Below, piece by piece: positions 1-7,994 of a stretch of 44,086 nt of DNA (its first letter is position 1; the number at the start of each line of letters is the position of its first letter). Location of the stretch: assembly GCF_004614235.1 (NCBI RefSeq), contig NZ_SPVH01000003.1, positions 1 through 44,086 of the forward strand, read 5' to 3'. The notes beneath the pieces are model-generated. The model worked only from the letters and a program-made list of their open reading frames with translations, was not told the DNA's origin and searched no databases. The DNA comes from Brevundimonas intermedia. GTDB taxonomy: Bacteria > Pseudomonadota > Alphaproteobacteria > Caulobacterales > Caulobacteraceae. A program made the translations under genes and the position numbers.

Positions 1-1568
1 GCGCCGCCGCCGATGGCGCCCCAGTCGCGCCGGGCGTCCTCCAGCAGGGCGTCATTGCGGGATAGCCAGACCGCGCGCACGCGCCCCTGGCTCATGTTGT
101 CGGCGACGATGGCGGCGATCTGACGCCCCTTGCCGCAGCCTGTGCCGTCGCCGAGGAAGAAACCCCGACGGAAGGCGAACGCGTCGCTTTGATCATCGCG
201 CACAAGCGCCACCTCATGCGGTGCCTCGACGAGGCGGAACCGGCCGGGCAGGAAGGCCGCATGGGCCTCGCCGGCGTAGATCACCGACTCCGTCTGGGCG
301 TCGGAGATCCGGGCTTCGCCGCGCGCGGCCGGCGGCAACACCGGCCGATAGGTCGGCGCGGGCGGCGCGACGGACGCCATCGGGCCGGACTCGACCAGAG
401 GCGAAGGGTGAGGCCGGGGATCAGGCAGGACGATCCGCGCCAGGGCATGCGTCTGATAGAGGCCGACGTCCCGGCCCTCTCCGGCCCAGGGCCGCGCCTC
501 ATAGGCCAGCGGTGCTGCTCCGGCCAGGAAGGCAAGTCGGCCTGCGGGAAGGGCGAGCCCGCGGTCGCGCGGCGCCAGGAAGGCGGCGGCGTCCAGCGTC
601 AACCGCACGCGCGGACGGGCGGTGCCGCGATCCGGAAGGCTCGCGAGAATCCGGGCGGTCGCCTCCAGATCTTCAGGCTGATGGAGAAGGCCGTCCCAGA
701 CGGCTGCCCCGCCGCGATCCATGACCAGCAGGCCGGTCTCGACCGAGGTGCCGTGTTTGGCGAAAGCGCGCGCGGGAAACGCCACGGCGGCCACCATGAC
801 GCCGTGGCCTTCGAGCACCCGCCTCAGATCGGTGTCGGCAAGGGCGGTGAGGGGCACGATCGCCGCCATCCGGCCGCCGTCCGCCAGAACCTTGACCGAC
901 GCGATAAGATGGGCCTGAAGATCCGAGAACGGCGGGTTGCAGACCACGACGTCGAACGCCCCGGCGTCCCCGAGGAGGTCGGGTAGATGGCGGCCATCGT
1001 GCCGCCGGCGCGTCGCCTTGGCGAACAGTCCGTCGAGGAGCGCGGCGCGCGTGGGCGCAAGCTCGTTTAACGTCAGGCTCGCCCCGCACGCTTCGGCCAC
1101 TACGGCCAGCAATCCGGTCCCGGCCGAGGGCTCCAGCACGAGGTCGCCCGGCCGAACCTGCGACGCCAGCACCGCGAGGGCGGCGAGTTGGGGCGGGGTG
1201 GAGAACTGGTCCAGCGCGACCTGTTCCTCACTGCGCCGGCTGTGGGTCAGGCCAAGCGCTGAGACCGCGGCGAGCAGAGCGGCGATCTCGGCCGGGGCGT
1301 CCTCGAGCCGGGCGATCTGCGGCGCGAGGCGGCGGATCTGAAGCACCGTCGCGGCCTCGATAGCGTCATAGGCGTCGCGCCAGGTCCAGCCGCCCTCGGC
1401 GTCGGACGCTCCGAACGCGGTGGTCATCACCTCGGCCACGAGACGTCGATCCAGCGGGCGCGAGCGGGCAAGATGGATGGCCAATGCACGGGCAGCGGCC
1501 AGGATGTTGGCGGGGAGATTCCCGACGGCGAGGTCGGCGAACAGCGACAGGTTGCGGATCGTTGACAT
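1..1568 (-). CDS. Methylase/strawberry-notch helicase-like protein (N-terminal part, cut by window edge)
   Basis: The frame is open from ATG 1568 (GGAG-type RBS about 9 nt upstream) to the left edge, giving 522 codons with no stop. Residues around 150-270 form an adenine-type DNA methyltransferase core: a PSAGTGLLA SAM-binding loop, then FDVVVCNPPF, the NPPF catalytic motif. Further on, the frame reads LGDGTGCGKGRQ, a Walker A of the strawberry-notch type, then WLSRNDALLEDARRDW, which is typical of strawberry-notch-like NTP hydrolase proteins. Large alphaproteobacterial proteins of this build sit in plasmid and integrative-element backbones beside ParB, Toprim and RadC genes, as here. The role is probably DNA modification or remodelling in element maintenance. 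The helicase core and C-terminus lie outside the window. Confidence 0.85.
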   Translation of the reverse strand, partial: MSTIRNLSLFADLAVGNLPANILAAARALAIHLARSRPLDRRLVAEVMTTAFGASDAEGGWTWRDAYDAIEAATVLQIRRLAPQIARLEDAPAEIAALLAAVSALGLTHSRRSEEQVALDQFSTPPQLAALAVLASQVRPGDLVLEPSAGTGLLAVVAEACGASLTLNELAPTRAALLDGLFAKATRRRHDGRHLPDLLGDAGAFDVVVCNPPFSDLQAHLIASVKVLADGGRMAAIVPLTALADTDLRRVLEGHGVMVAAVAFPARAFAKHGTSVETGLLVMDRGGAAVWDGLLHQPEDLEATARILASLPDRGTARPRVRLTLDAAAFLAPRDRGLALPAGRLAFLAGAAPLAYEARPWAGEGRDVGLYQTHALARIVLPDPRPHPSPLVESGPMASVAPPAPTYRPVLPPAARGEARISDAQTESVIYAGEAHAAFLPGRFRLVEAPHEVALVRDDQSDAFAFRRGFFLGDGTGCGKGRQIAAIVADNMSQGRVRAVWLSRNDALLEDARRDWGAIGGG

Positions 1569-1682
1569 GGAAGGCTCCGATCGCCTGGAGCGGAGGGCTC
1601 CTCCCTCTCGGTCCTCCAGGCTCGCTTCGCCCCGCCCTCCCTTCGTCTCCCCGACAGTCGCGTCGACGCGCACGACGACAGA

Positions 1683-1719
1683 GAAACACCGTCCCGGCAG
1701 GTCGCCGGGGCGGTGTTTC
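1683..1719 (-). terminator. Hairpin terminator after the ParB-like gene
   Basis: Arms GAAACACCGTCCCGGC (1683-1698) and GCCGGGGCGGTGTTTC (1704-1719) pair over 16 positions with one imperfect pair around a 5-nt loop. On the minus strand the stem ends in GTGTTTCTCTGTC, a modest U-rich tail. It lies in the 164-bp space downstream of the ParB-like gene and upstream of the methylase/helicase gene. Confidence 0.6.
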
Positions 1720-1732
1720 CGTGTGCGGATAA

Positions 1733-3811
1733 TCAGGCGGCGGCGACGTCCAGGGCCGCCTTGCCCGCCGGAGTGACGACGAAGGCGCCGGCCCCCTCGT
1801 CGTCCTCATCGACGCCATCGCCGGCGGCCTGGTCCTCGACGTCCGGGGCGTCCTGATCGGCGTCGATCGGGGCGGCCCAGGACAGGGCGGCCGGAGCCCA
1901 GGTCCGTTGCGCGGCCTGTTCGGCCACCCAGTCGACCAGCTCGGTCTTGCGGAGCGTCTTCGCCCGCTCGTCCTCTGCGCCCATGGTCTCGAGCATGCCG
2001 GTCAGCAGGCCCTTGGAGTGGGGCTGCAGGAAGGGGGCGTCGGGTGTCCAGTGTAGAGTGATGTCCGCCTGGCAGAGAGCGGCCAGCTCCGCCGCCTCGG
2101 CCCGGGCGCTGCGGCGGATGGAGAAGGTCTTCTCCTCCCGGACGTCGAGGCTGATGGCGGTCAACTCCGCCAGCAATCCCATCTTCTCGCCGTGGGCCAG
2201 CCCATGCACCCAGCCGATCACCGTCTTGCCGGACGCTTCCCAGGCCGTGCGGCGATCTTCGAGCCGGCGACGCACGTCCCCGTCCAGGGTCTCAATGACC
2301 CGGCCATTGGCGGGATTGAACCCACAGGCCGTGATGGCCAGGGCTGAGTCCACGCGCCCGATGTGGGCGCGCCGGACGAGGACGGTGAACAGCCGGGCGA
2401 TCAAGGCCGTCAGCCCCGCCCCGGGATCGTCGGCCAAGGCGCGGATCAGGCCGCGCGTCGCTACATCGGTCCGCACGGTGTGAAGGGCGTGGTTCACGCC
2501 TTCGGTCTCCGGCTCCGGAGCCTCGACTTCCGGCGGGACATAGGCCGGTGGCGCCGAGGTCCGACGCGCGGCCTCCGGCGCGGCGTCCTCATCCTCATCG
2601 TCGATCTCGGGTTCCTCCGGCGTGTAGCAGCGGACATCGACGCCTGCCTCCGCGGCCGGCCACAGGACCATCGTCGTTACGACCCGGCCCCCGCATCCAG
2701 TCTGGTCTGATGCGATCCTGGCGTGGATCATATCGACGATCGCCAGATCGGCGACGTCGGGGTGCTCGACGTCCGCCAGGGCGATGCGCGCTTTCTCTGT
2801 CCGATCGTTGAACACCTCCCGCTGCGCCCGATAGCGCGCCATCTCTTCGGCGGGGAGTGAACCGCCATACACATAACCGAGCGCCTCCAGATCATCGGTA
2901 AGCTCTGGCTCCGGGCCGGCGGTCACGTGAACCGAGATCCCTTCGGCCTCGAACACGGCCGCGATCCCGCGTGCGCGACGGGTCCAGACGTCGGTCAGAA
3001 TGTCCGGGTCGAGCAGGACCGGCGGAAGCTCGCCGAACAGATCGCTCTCCGTCCGCCCCCCGGCGTCGGCATAGGCCCGAGGATCGACCAGGGCGCAGCG
3101 GCGATCGCGCGTGGTGACCCGGCTGTCGTCGAGACGTTCGCTGACCCGCCATTCCTGAAACCCATGGCCGTCCAAGGTCATCTGGGCGAGAGCCTCCTGC
3201 TCCTGGCGATCCGGCAGCCGTGCCAGCAACCGGGTCTGGCGAAGGGTGATGCGGCCCGCCTTCAGCGCCACCAGAGCGGCCGGCGCGACCCCGGACAAGG
3301 CGGCCAGCCGTTTGATCTCGATCTCGTCATAACCGAGCGCCCGCGCCATGGCGGTGATCGTCAGTTTCGACTTCAGCATCCGGCCGATGGCCGCGATGAC
3401 GTCGGCCACGTGGACCGGGACGGCGGTATTGGTCAGCAGGACCGCCGCCGCCTGGCGCGCCGGATCGGTCTCGACATAGGTCCGGACCGGATAGTCCTCG
3501 TCGATGTCGCCGGCCTCCAGCAGGATAGCCAGCGCCAGACGACGACGACGACCGTCGAGGGCCATGAACGGCTGCTCCTTTTTGCCGCGACCGGGCCTGA
3601 CGGTCACGGGCTGCAACTGACCGGCCGCCTTCAGGGTAGCGGCCAGGGTCGGAATATCGTCGTCGGGCGGTTCGCCATAGCGCAGGTTCTCTCGCGCGAT
3701 GCCGAGATCCCCGAGGCGGACGATGCGTTCCACGGGCGTGAAGATGACGGCCGGGGTCGGGGTTTCAGGAATAGAGGTTGTTGGGGTGATGACGGGAACG
3801 AGGTCGCTCAT
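1733..3811 (-). CDS. ParB/RepB/Spo0J-family nuclease-domain protein, long form
   Basis: 692 aa, ATG start with AGGAGAG upstream. Residues about 28-135 are a ParB N-terminal domain: a VRLGDLGIARENLRYGE entry, GQLQPVTVRPG, and ALDGRRRRLALAIL in place of the usual GERR box. A helix-turn-helix-like segment follows (ITAMARALGYDEIEIKRLAALSG, about 150-172). The remaining roughly 450 residues are an acidic, element-specific extension, far longer than chromosomal ParB (about 300 aa). Such long ParB-like proteins are found in alphaproteobacterial plasmids and integrative elements next to Toprim and RadC genes. The likely role is partition or DNA binding for the element. No ParA gene is present in the window. 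Confidence 0.85.
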   Translation of the reverse strand: MSDLVPVITPTTSIPETPTPAVIFTPVERIVRLGDLGIARENLRYGEPPDDDIPTLAATLKAAGQLQPVTVRPGRGKKEQPFMALDGRRRRLALAILLEAGDIDEDYPVRTYVETDPARQAAAVLLTNTAVPVHVADVIAAIGRMLKSKLTITAMARALGYDEIEIKRLAALSGVAPAALVALKAGRITLRQTRLLARLPDRQEQEALAQMTLDGHGFQEWRVSERLDDSRVTTRDRRCALVDPRAYADAGGRTESDLFGELPPVLLDPDILTDVWTRRARGIAAVFEAEGISVHVTAGPEPELTDDLEALGYVYGGSLPAEEMARYRAQREVFNDRTEKARIALADVEHPDVADLAIVDMIHARIASDQTGCGGRVVTTMVLWPAAEAGVDVRCYTPEEPEIDDEDEDAAPEAARRTSAPPAYVPPEVEAPEPETEGVNHALHTVRTDVATRGLIRALADDPGAGLTALIARLFTVLVRRAHIGRVDSALAITACGFNPANGRVIETLDGDVRRRLEDRRTAWEASGKTVIGWVHGLAHGEKMGLLAELTAISLDVREEKTFSIRRSARAEAAELAALCQADITLHWTPDAPFLQPHSKGLLTGMLETMGAEDERAKTLRKTELVDWVAEQAAQRTWAPAALSWAAPIDADQDAPDVEDQAAGDGVDEDDEGAGAFVVTPAGKAALDVAAA

Positions 3812-3862
3812 GAGGTCTCTCCTGCCGGGCGTCGGGGCCCATCCCTGCCGCTCCGGCGCCCC

Positions 3863-4768
3863 TCAGCGCCCTCGCTCCCCCTTTTGCGACGTTGCCGCGA
3901 CCGCGACCTCGTTCCAGTCGCCGAACGGCGGGTCGGGCCATGACGCCTCGACATCAAGTCCATCGCGGACCAGGCGGCGGCGGAGCCGGGTCGCCGCCGC
4001 CTCACCGGCCTCGCCTCGATCGGCGGCGATCAGGACCCTGCGCACGCAGGCGGGCGGGCTCCAGACGGCGAGGTTGTTGGCGGCCATGAGGGCCCAGCCG
4101 GGAAGACCGAAGCGGTCCATTGCCGACAAGGTCGTGACGACCCCTTCGCCCACCAGCATGTTTTCGGCCGCAGGCGAGAGGCGAACGGCCGCGCCGGGGG
4201 GCACCTGACCCACGGTCTTGCGAGCCAGGCGCAGACCGGCAGCGAGCAGCCCGTTGGTCTCGAGATATGTCAGTTCGACCGCCGTCAGACGATCGTCGGC
4301 GTCGCTGATCCGGGCGATCAGAGCCGGACGCGAGCGCCCGCCGCTCCGATACACCGAGAGTGGCGCGGCCGGGTGCAGCCGAAGATTGGAGACCGCGTCC
4401 CCGGCCAGAACGGCGCGCCGCTGTAGATAGAGAGCGGCCGGACCGTGGGGTGTTCGCCCCGTCGTCGCGGTCCACAGACGCGACGCGGTCTCCACGCGAA
4501 AGCGCCGGTCCGGTCTCGGCGATGAGGACCGTCCGCGCCCGCCGCCGGTGAGCCGACCGGCGTCGTCGATGAAGCCTCGACCGCGAAGATCATCCCGGGC
4601 AGTGCGCCAGTCGGCGCCGCCGAATCCGTGGATGATGACGCGATCATCGGCCAGCATCAGAGAAACCGAACGATCCGCCGTGCTGTGACCGGGTGCGGGG
4701 ATGCTGGCGCGTGAGCCCCCGGCGTAAAGGTCGCCGCCCAGGGCGGTGACGATGGCTTTCAGGGTCAT
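3863..4768 (-). CDS. Toprim domain-containing protein
   Basis: 301 aa, ATG start with a GAGG element upstream. The N-terminal third (MTLKAIVTALGGDLYAGG, PGHSTADRSVSL, IHGFGGADW) resembles the zinc-ribbon/primase-associated region of phage- and plasmid-type Toprim proteins. The C-terminal third is a Toprim fold: MLVGEGVVTTLSAM carries the catalytic Glu of the first motif, and VLIAADRGEAGEAAA carries the DxxxxG-type acidic motif (a DxD form is not obvious). The protein ends with DPPFGDWNEV, typical of plasmid primase/helicase-like Toprim proteins. Only 7 bp separate it from radC. It probably acts in element DNA replication or transfer; the exact reaction cannot be read from the sequence. Confidence 0.8.
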   Translation of the reverse strand: MTLKAIVTALGGDLYAGGSRASIPAPGHSTADRSVSLMLADDRVIIHGFGGADWRTARDDLRGRGFIDDAGRLTGGGRGRSSSPRPDRRFRVETASRLWTATTGRTPHGPAALYLQRRAVLAGDAVSNLRLHPAAPLSVYRSGGRSRPALIARISDADDRLTAVELTYLETNGLLAAGLRLARKTVGQVPPGAAVRLSPAAENMLVGEGVVTTLSAMDRFGLPGWALMAANNLAVWSPPACVRRVLIAADRGEAGEAAATRLRRRLVRDGLDVEASWPDPPFGDWNEVAVAATSQKGERGR

Positions 4769-4775
4769 GGCGGCC

Positions 4776-5468
4776 TCAGATCAGGCCGAGCTGTTTGAAG
4801 CTCGCCGTACCCTGGCGGCCGATGACGAGATGGTCGTGGACCTGCAGGCCGAAGACGCGCGCAGCATCGTTGATCTGCCGCGTCATTTCGATGTCAGCGC
4901 GCGAAGGCGTCGGATCGCCGGACGGATGGTTGTGGACCAGAATGAGCGCGGAGGCCGAGACTTCGAGCGCGCGCCGGATAACTTCCCGGGGGTAGACCGG
5001 CGCGTGGTCAACGGTCCCTTCTGCGAGGAATTCGTCCCGGAGGAGGACGTTCTTTCGATCCAGGTAGAGGGCGCGGAACTGCTCCCGGGGTGCGTGGGCC
5101 AACGCTGAGCGCACATAGGCTATAAGGCATGACCAGGACGATACGACGGGACGTCGGCAAGCTTCCGACCGGGCCAGACGGACGCTCAACTGCTGCAGTA
5201 GTTTGAGGTCGGTGATCGTGGTCGCGTTCAGTGAAGCGGCCCGGGCGAGTTCCGGCGGGTCGGCAGCGACGACGGCTGCCACCGAGCCGAAGACCTTCAG
5301 CAAAGTCTCAACGGCCCGGGGAATGTCACGCTGTGGCAAGGTGCGTGTCATCAGCAGGGAGAGTAGGGACGCGTCGTCCAACTCCGGCTGAAGGGCTCCC
5401 GGTAGATCAAAAAGCGACGCCGAGAGACGATCGGAAGGCTGGGGCGTCGATGAGGGCAAGGGTCGCAT
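4776..5468 (-). CDS. radC: RadC-family JAB/MPN-domain protein
   Basis: 230 aa. ATG 5468 is preferred over an adjoining GTG because AGGAG lies 6 nt upstream of the ATG. The N-terminal helix-hairpin-helix-like part (about 25-95) is followed by the JAB/MPN domain. Metal-site residues are visible in ILVHNHPSGDPTPSRADIEM (His-x-His with downstream Ser and Asp). The C-terminal VHDHLVIG is the usual RadC ending. Despite the name, the biochemical role of RadC is unsettled; such genes are frequent on plasmids and islands. It is the first gene of the Toprim-RadC pair. Confidence 0.9.
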   Translation of the reverse strand: MRPLPSSTPQPSDRLSASLFDLPGALQPELDDASLLSLLMTRTLPQRDIPRAVETLLKVFGSVAAVVAADPPELARAASLNATTITDLKLLQQLSVRLARSEACRRPVVSSWSCLIAYVRSALAHAPREQFRALYLDRKNVLLRDEFLAEGTVDHAPVYPREVIRRALEVSASALILVHNHPSGDPTPSRADIEMTRQINDAARVFGLQVHDHLVIGRQGTASFKQLGLI

Positions 5469-5578
5469 CACGGGCTCCTGGACTGTTCCACCCCCGCTCG
5501 GGGCGGCCGCCTCCGCCCTTCCTTTTTCTCCGGTTCACTGTTGGCGAGGTACGCCGCGGGCGTCAGGTTGGCTCCTGA

Positions 5579-5785
5579 AATGGCTCCTCATGCTCGCCGG
5601 CCACGCCTCGTTTCTGGCCAGACGTCTCGAAGTGGCGGGACGCCGAGACCCTCGAAGTCCGCCCCATCTTTTTTCTGGTCACCCTCAGGAATGGCCTGAT
5701 CTTCCTGTTTGCGATCCCGATCTTCGAGCTGCTCGAACATGCCCAGACGAGCGGCTGGATCCAGACGGTGTTCACACTGCCCTGA
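5579..5785 (+). pseudogene. Coding relic: C-terminal fragment of an unknown membrane protein
   Basis: A 68-codon open frame between two stops has no usable ATG/GTG start. Its codons have high third-position GC, unlike the opposite frames. It ends in a hydrophobic stretch (RPIFFLVTLRNGLIFLF, then AIPIFELLEHAQTSGW) and a stop at 5783. I do not recognise the family. It lies in the 455-bp space between radC and the methyltransferase gene. The rest of that space shows nothing I can support. It may mark an old deletion at the edge of the element backbone. Confidence 0.35.
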
Positions 5786-5923
5786 GCCAGGCGCCGCGAA
5801 CTTGCTGGACCGCCTAAAACCAAAAAGCCGCTTGGCTGGTGGACGGGGCTTCGCACCAGAGTTGCTAAGCTCACCGCCAGGATCCGCGCCTGCTGACACG
5901 ACAGGAAGGCCTCGAGCGGTCTC

Positions 5924-6430
5924 CTATCCCGGCTGCGCTCCGGCGGTTGCCGCCGAAAGAGCCCGGGCCTCGCTGCGGATGCGCACCCACATCATCGCTG
6001 CGTTGAGAAGGCTGAATATGATCGCATAGCCGACCAGTCCGAAGGCCAGCGGCAGGACCGCGATCTCGAGGGCGACCACGACATAGTTGGGATGGGAGAC
6101 GAAGCGATAAGGCCCCCGAGTGACCAGCGGCGCGCCTGGCAAGGTGATGATCCGGGTCGTCCAGCGGGAACCGAGAGTGGCGATCACCCAGACCCGGCCT
6201 GCCTGGAGCAGAACGAAGACGGCGAGCAGGGCAAGGTTGACCGGCCTGTCCCACGCGAACGCCCACAGTCCCAGAAGCCAGGCCCCGTGCAGGAGGACGA
6301 TGAAGACGTAGTGGTCCGCGCCCGTCTCGACGGCGCCCTGGGCGCGCAGACGGTGAGTGTTATACTCGGCCAGAACCAGTTCCCCGAGCCGCTGCGCGGT
6401 CACCAGGGCGAGGACGACGATGGACAACAT
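5924..6430 (-). CDS. Isoprenylcysteine carboxyl methyltransferase (ICMT)-family protein
   Basis: 168 aa with about four to five membrane segments. The ICMT signature is RGPYRFVSHPNYVVVALE near residue 115, where the His-Pro-Asn-Tyr core belongs to the SAM/substrate site of this family. The start ATG 6430 overlaps the stop of the upstream polyketide synthase by one base (TGATG); a GTG three bases earlier is possible. Coupling to a type III polyketide synthase is known in bacteria (bpsA-bpsB and srsA-srsB-like pairs), where the methyltransferase O-methylates alkylresorcinol or alkylpyrone products. I infer the same here. A decayed second copy lies at 34947-35270. Confidence 0.85.
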   Translation of the reverse strand: MLSIVVLALVTAQRLGELVLAEYNTHRLRAQGAVETGADHYVFIVLLHGAWLLGLWAFAWDRPVNLALLAVFVLLQAGRVWVIATLGSRWTTRIITLPGAPLVTRGPYRFVSHPNYVVVALEIAVLPLAFGLVGYAIIFSLLNAAMMWVRIRSEARALSAATAGAQPG

Positions 6431-7482
6431 CACGCCGCCGCCCTCAGGGTCACGGTGCTGAGGGTGAAACCTGGCCCCAGGGCGGTCACGACCGACCGGT
6501 TCGGCAGGCCCTGTCGTCTCGCCCGGTCGAGGACGTAGAGGACCGTCGGCGCGGACATGTTGCCGTGGTCGGCCAGAACCTCCCGTTCGTGATCCAGACT
6601 GCCCTGATCGAGGGACAGGGATCCCTCCAGGGCGTCGATGACCTTCATTCCGCCCGGGTGACAGATGAAACGATCAACATCCTCAAGCTCCAGGCCCTGG
6701 CGTTCGAGCATCCCGACCATCGCCGGTCGGAGGTTTTCGCGGGCGAACGGAGGAATGGCGCGGTCGAAGATCACGCCCAGACCGGTCGGGCCGACGCGCC
6801 AGCCCATGACGTCCAGACTTCCGGGCCAGGTGTGTTCGCCCGCCGCCTCGATCGAGGCGAAGCCCGCCTCGCCGCAGCGCACCACACAGGCGGCCGACCC
6901 GTCGCCGAACAGCGCCGTCGCAACAATGTCCGCCTTGGTCAGATCCTCCATCCGGAACGAAAGGGTGCAGAGCTCGACCACGACCACGAGGATCACGGCC
7001 CCCGGCGAGGCCTGGGCCAGCCTTCCCGCAAGGGCGAGGCCCGTCGCTCCGCCGGCGCAGCCGAGGCCGAAGACCGGGACCCGCGCTGCATCGGAGCGAA
7101 ATCCCATCCGGGCCATGGCGCGGGCCTCAAGGCTGGGCGTGGCGATGCCCGTCGATGAGACCGTGATGACCACGTCGACATCGGAACCTTTCAGGCCTGC
7201 TTGATCGAGAGCCGCTTCCGCGGCTCTGGCGAACATGCCGACCGCGATGTCGAGATAGGCCTGGGTCCGTTCCGGCCAACTCCGTGGAGTGAGATACCAA
7301 TCCAGGGGCATGGCCGATTGCCGCGTCCTGATCCCCGCAGTGTCGAACACGGGCAGCATCCGGTCGATTCCGGGAAACCGGTCTCTAAACAGCGCCTGAG
7401 CGACCCGGACCACGTCCGTCTGGGTCATGACATTCGGCGCGTTTGCGGTCGCGATGGAGAGAAGTTTGGCGGAAGCCGGCAT
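6430..7482 (-). CDS. Type III polyketide synthase (chalcone synthase-like)
   Basis: 350 aa, full length for the family, ATG 7482. The catalytic triad is visible: Cys142 in VFGLGCAGG, His275 in ICHPGGMK and Asn308 in DHGNMSAPT. Enzymes of this group condense acyl-CoA starters with malonyl-CoA; bacterial relatives paired with an ICMT-like methyltransferase make alkylpyrones or alkylresorcinols, often membrane-associated phenolic lipids. The two genes form a coupled operon. The starter unit and ring type cannot be predicted from the sequence alone. The neighbours are a mobile-element backbone and metal efflux genes, so its placement is notable. Confidence 0.9.
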   Translation of the reverse strand: MPASAKLLSIATANAPNVMTQTDVVRVAQALFRDRFPGIDRMLPVFDTAGIRTRQSAMPLDWYLTPRSWPERTQAYLDIAVGMFARAAEAALDQAGLKGSDVDVVITVSSTGIATPSLEARAMARMGFRSDAARVPVFGLGCAGGATGLALAGRLAQASPGAVILVVVVELCTLSFRMEDLTKADIVATALFGDGSAACVVRCGEAGFASIEAAGEHTWPGSLDVMGWRVGPTGLGVIFDRAIPPFARENLRPAMVGMLERQGLELEDVDRFICHPGGMKVIDALEGSLSLDQGSLDHEREVLADHGNMSAPTVLYVLDRARRQGLPNRSVVTALGPGFTLSTVTLRAAA

Positions 7483-7792
7483 CGAGGTTCGCTCCGGTCG
7501 GCATCGGTTGCGACCCGAACGCTAATCGCGCGAAAGCTTCAAGGTTCCAAAAAGGCTTACAGTACAGCTAGATAAGAACCGGCATCACTCGCAAAAGCAC
7601 CCAGAAGCGGAAGCATAGCGTTCGAGGATGAAGCACGAAACAGCTCCCGAGATGGGCGGTCGGCGTGCCTCTCGACCAGTTCATTCTCGACCGCTATCTC
7701 GCCAGCGCCGGTCAGAATGAGACGTCGTCGGGTCTCAAACGCCGTAACCCGCAAGGTGGACCGGAGCGATGGCCACGGCCTCACGTCTCTTT
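7483..7792. other. 310-bp space upstream of the polyketide synthase; no supported gene
   Basis: It should carry the promoter of the minus-strand polyketide synthase operon, but I see no clear -35/-10 pair. Short open frames here lack family resemblance. A 7-bp inverted repeat, CACACCG/CGGTGTG (7794-7814), overlaps the end of the DUF1289 gene. It has no U-rich tail on the minus strand, so I do not call it a terminator. Confidence 0.5.
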
Positions 7793-7987
7793 TCACACCG
7801 TCGGTTTCGGTGTGAGGTTGGCTGAAAGCCTGGCGAGACGACGCGGCAGATCCCGTTCGATGGTTCTCTTCTGATAGGGACTAAGCTTGCGCCAGCCCGC
7901 TATCTCCGGGCGCGTTCGACCACAGCCTTCGCACTGACCCGAGCGGCCGTCGAAGGTGCAGATATCGATACAGGGCGTGCCGGTCAT
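7793..7987 (-). CDS. DUF1289-family small cysteine protein
   Basis: 64 aa, ATG 7987. The N-terminal half carries the DUF1289 pattern: PCIDICTFDGRSGQCEGCGR (Cys at about 6, 10, 19 and 22), then EIAGWRKLSPYQKRTI. This family of very short proteins is presumed to bind a metal or Fe-S cluster through the four cysteines; function is not established. It follows the RcnA-like gene by 7 bp and so is probably the last gene of the dmeR-rcnA operon. Confidence 0.8.
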   Translation of the reverse strand: MTGTPCIDICTFDGRSGQCEGCGRTRPEIAGWRKLSPYQKRTIERDLPRRLARLSANLTPKPTV

Positions 7988-7994
7988 GAAGGAA

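Noticed and set aside
985..1010. Apparent frameshift in the methylase/helicase gene
   Set aside because: A first reading seemed to change frame before the NPPF motif. Re-reading base by base shows one continuous frame; the error was mine.
7794..7814. Inverted repeat at the end of the DUF1289 gene as a terminator
   Set aside because: The stem is 7 bp and the minus-strand tail is A/G-rich rather than U-rich.
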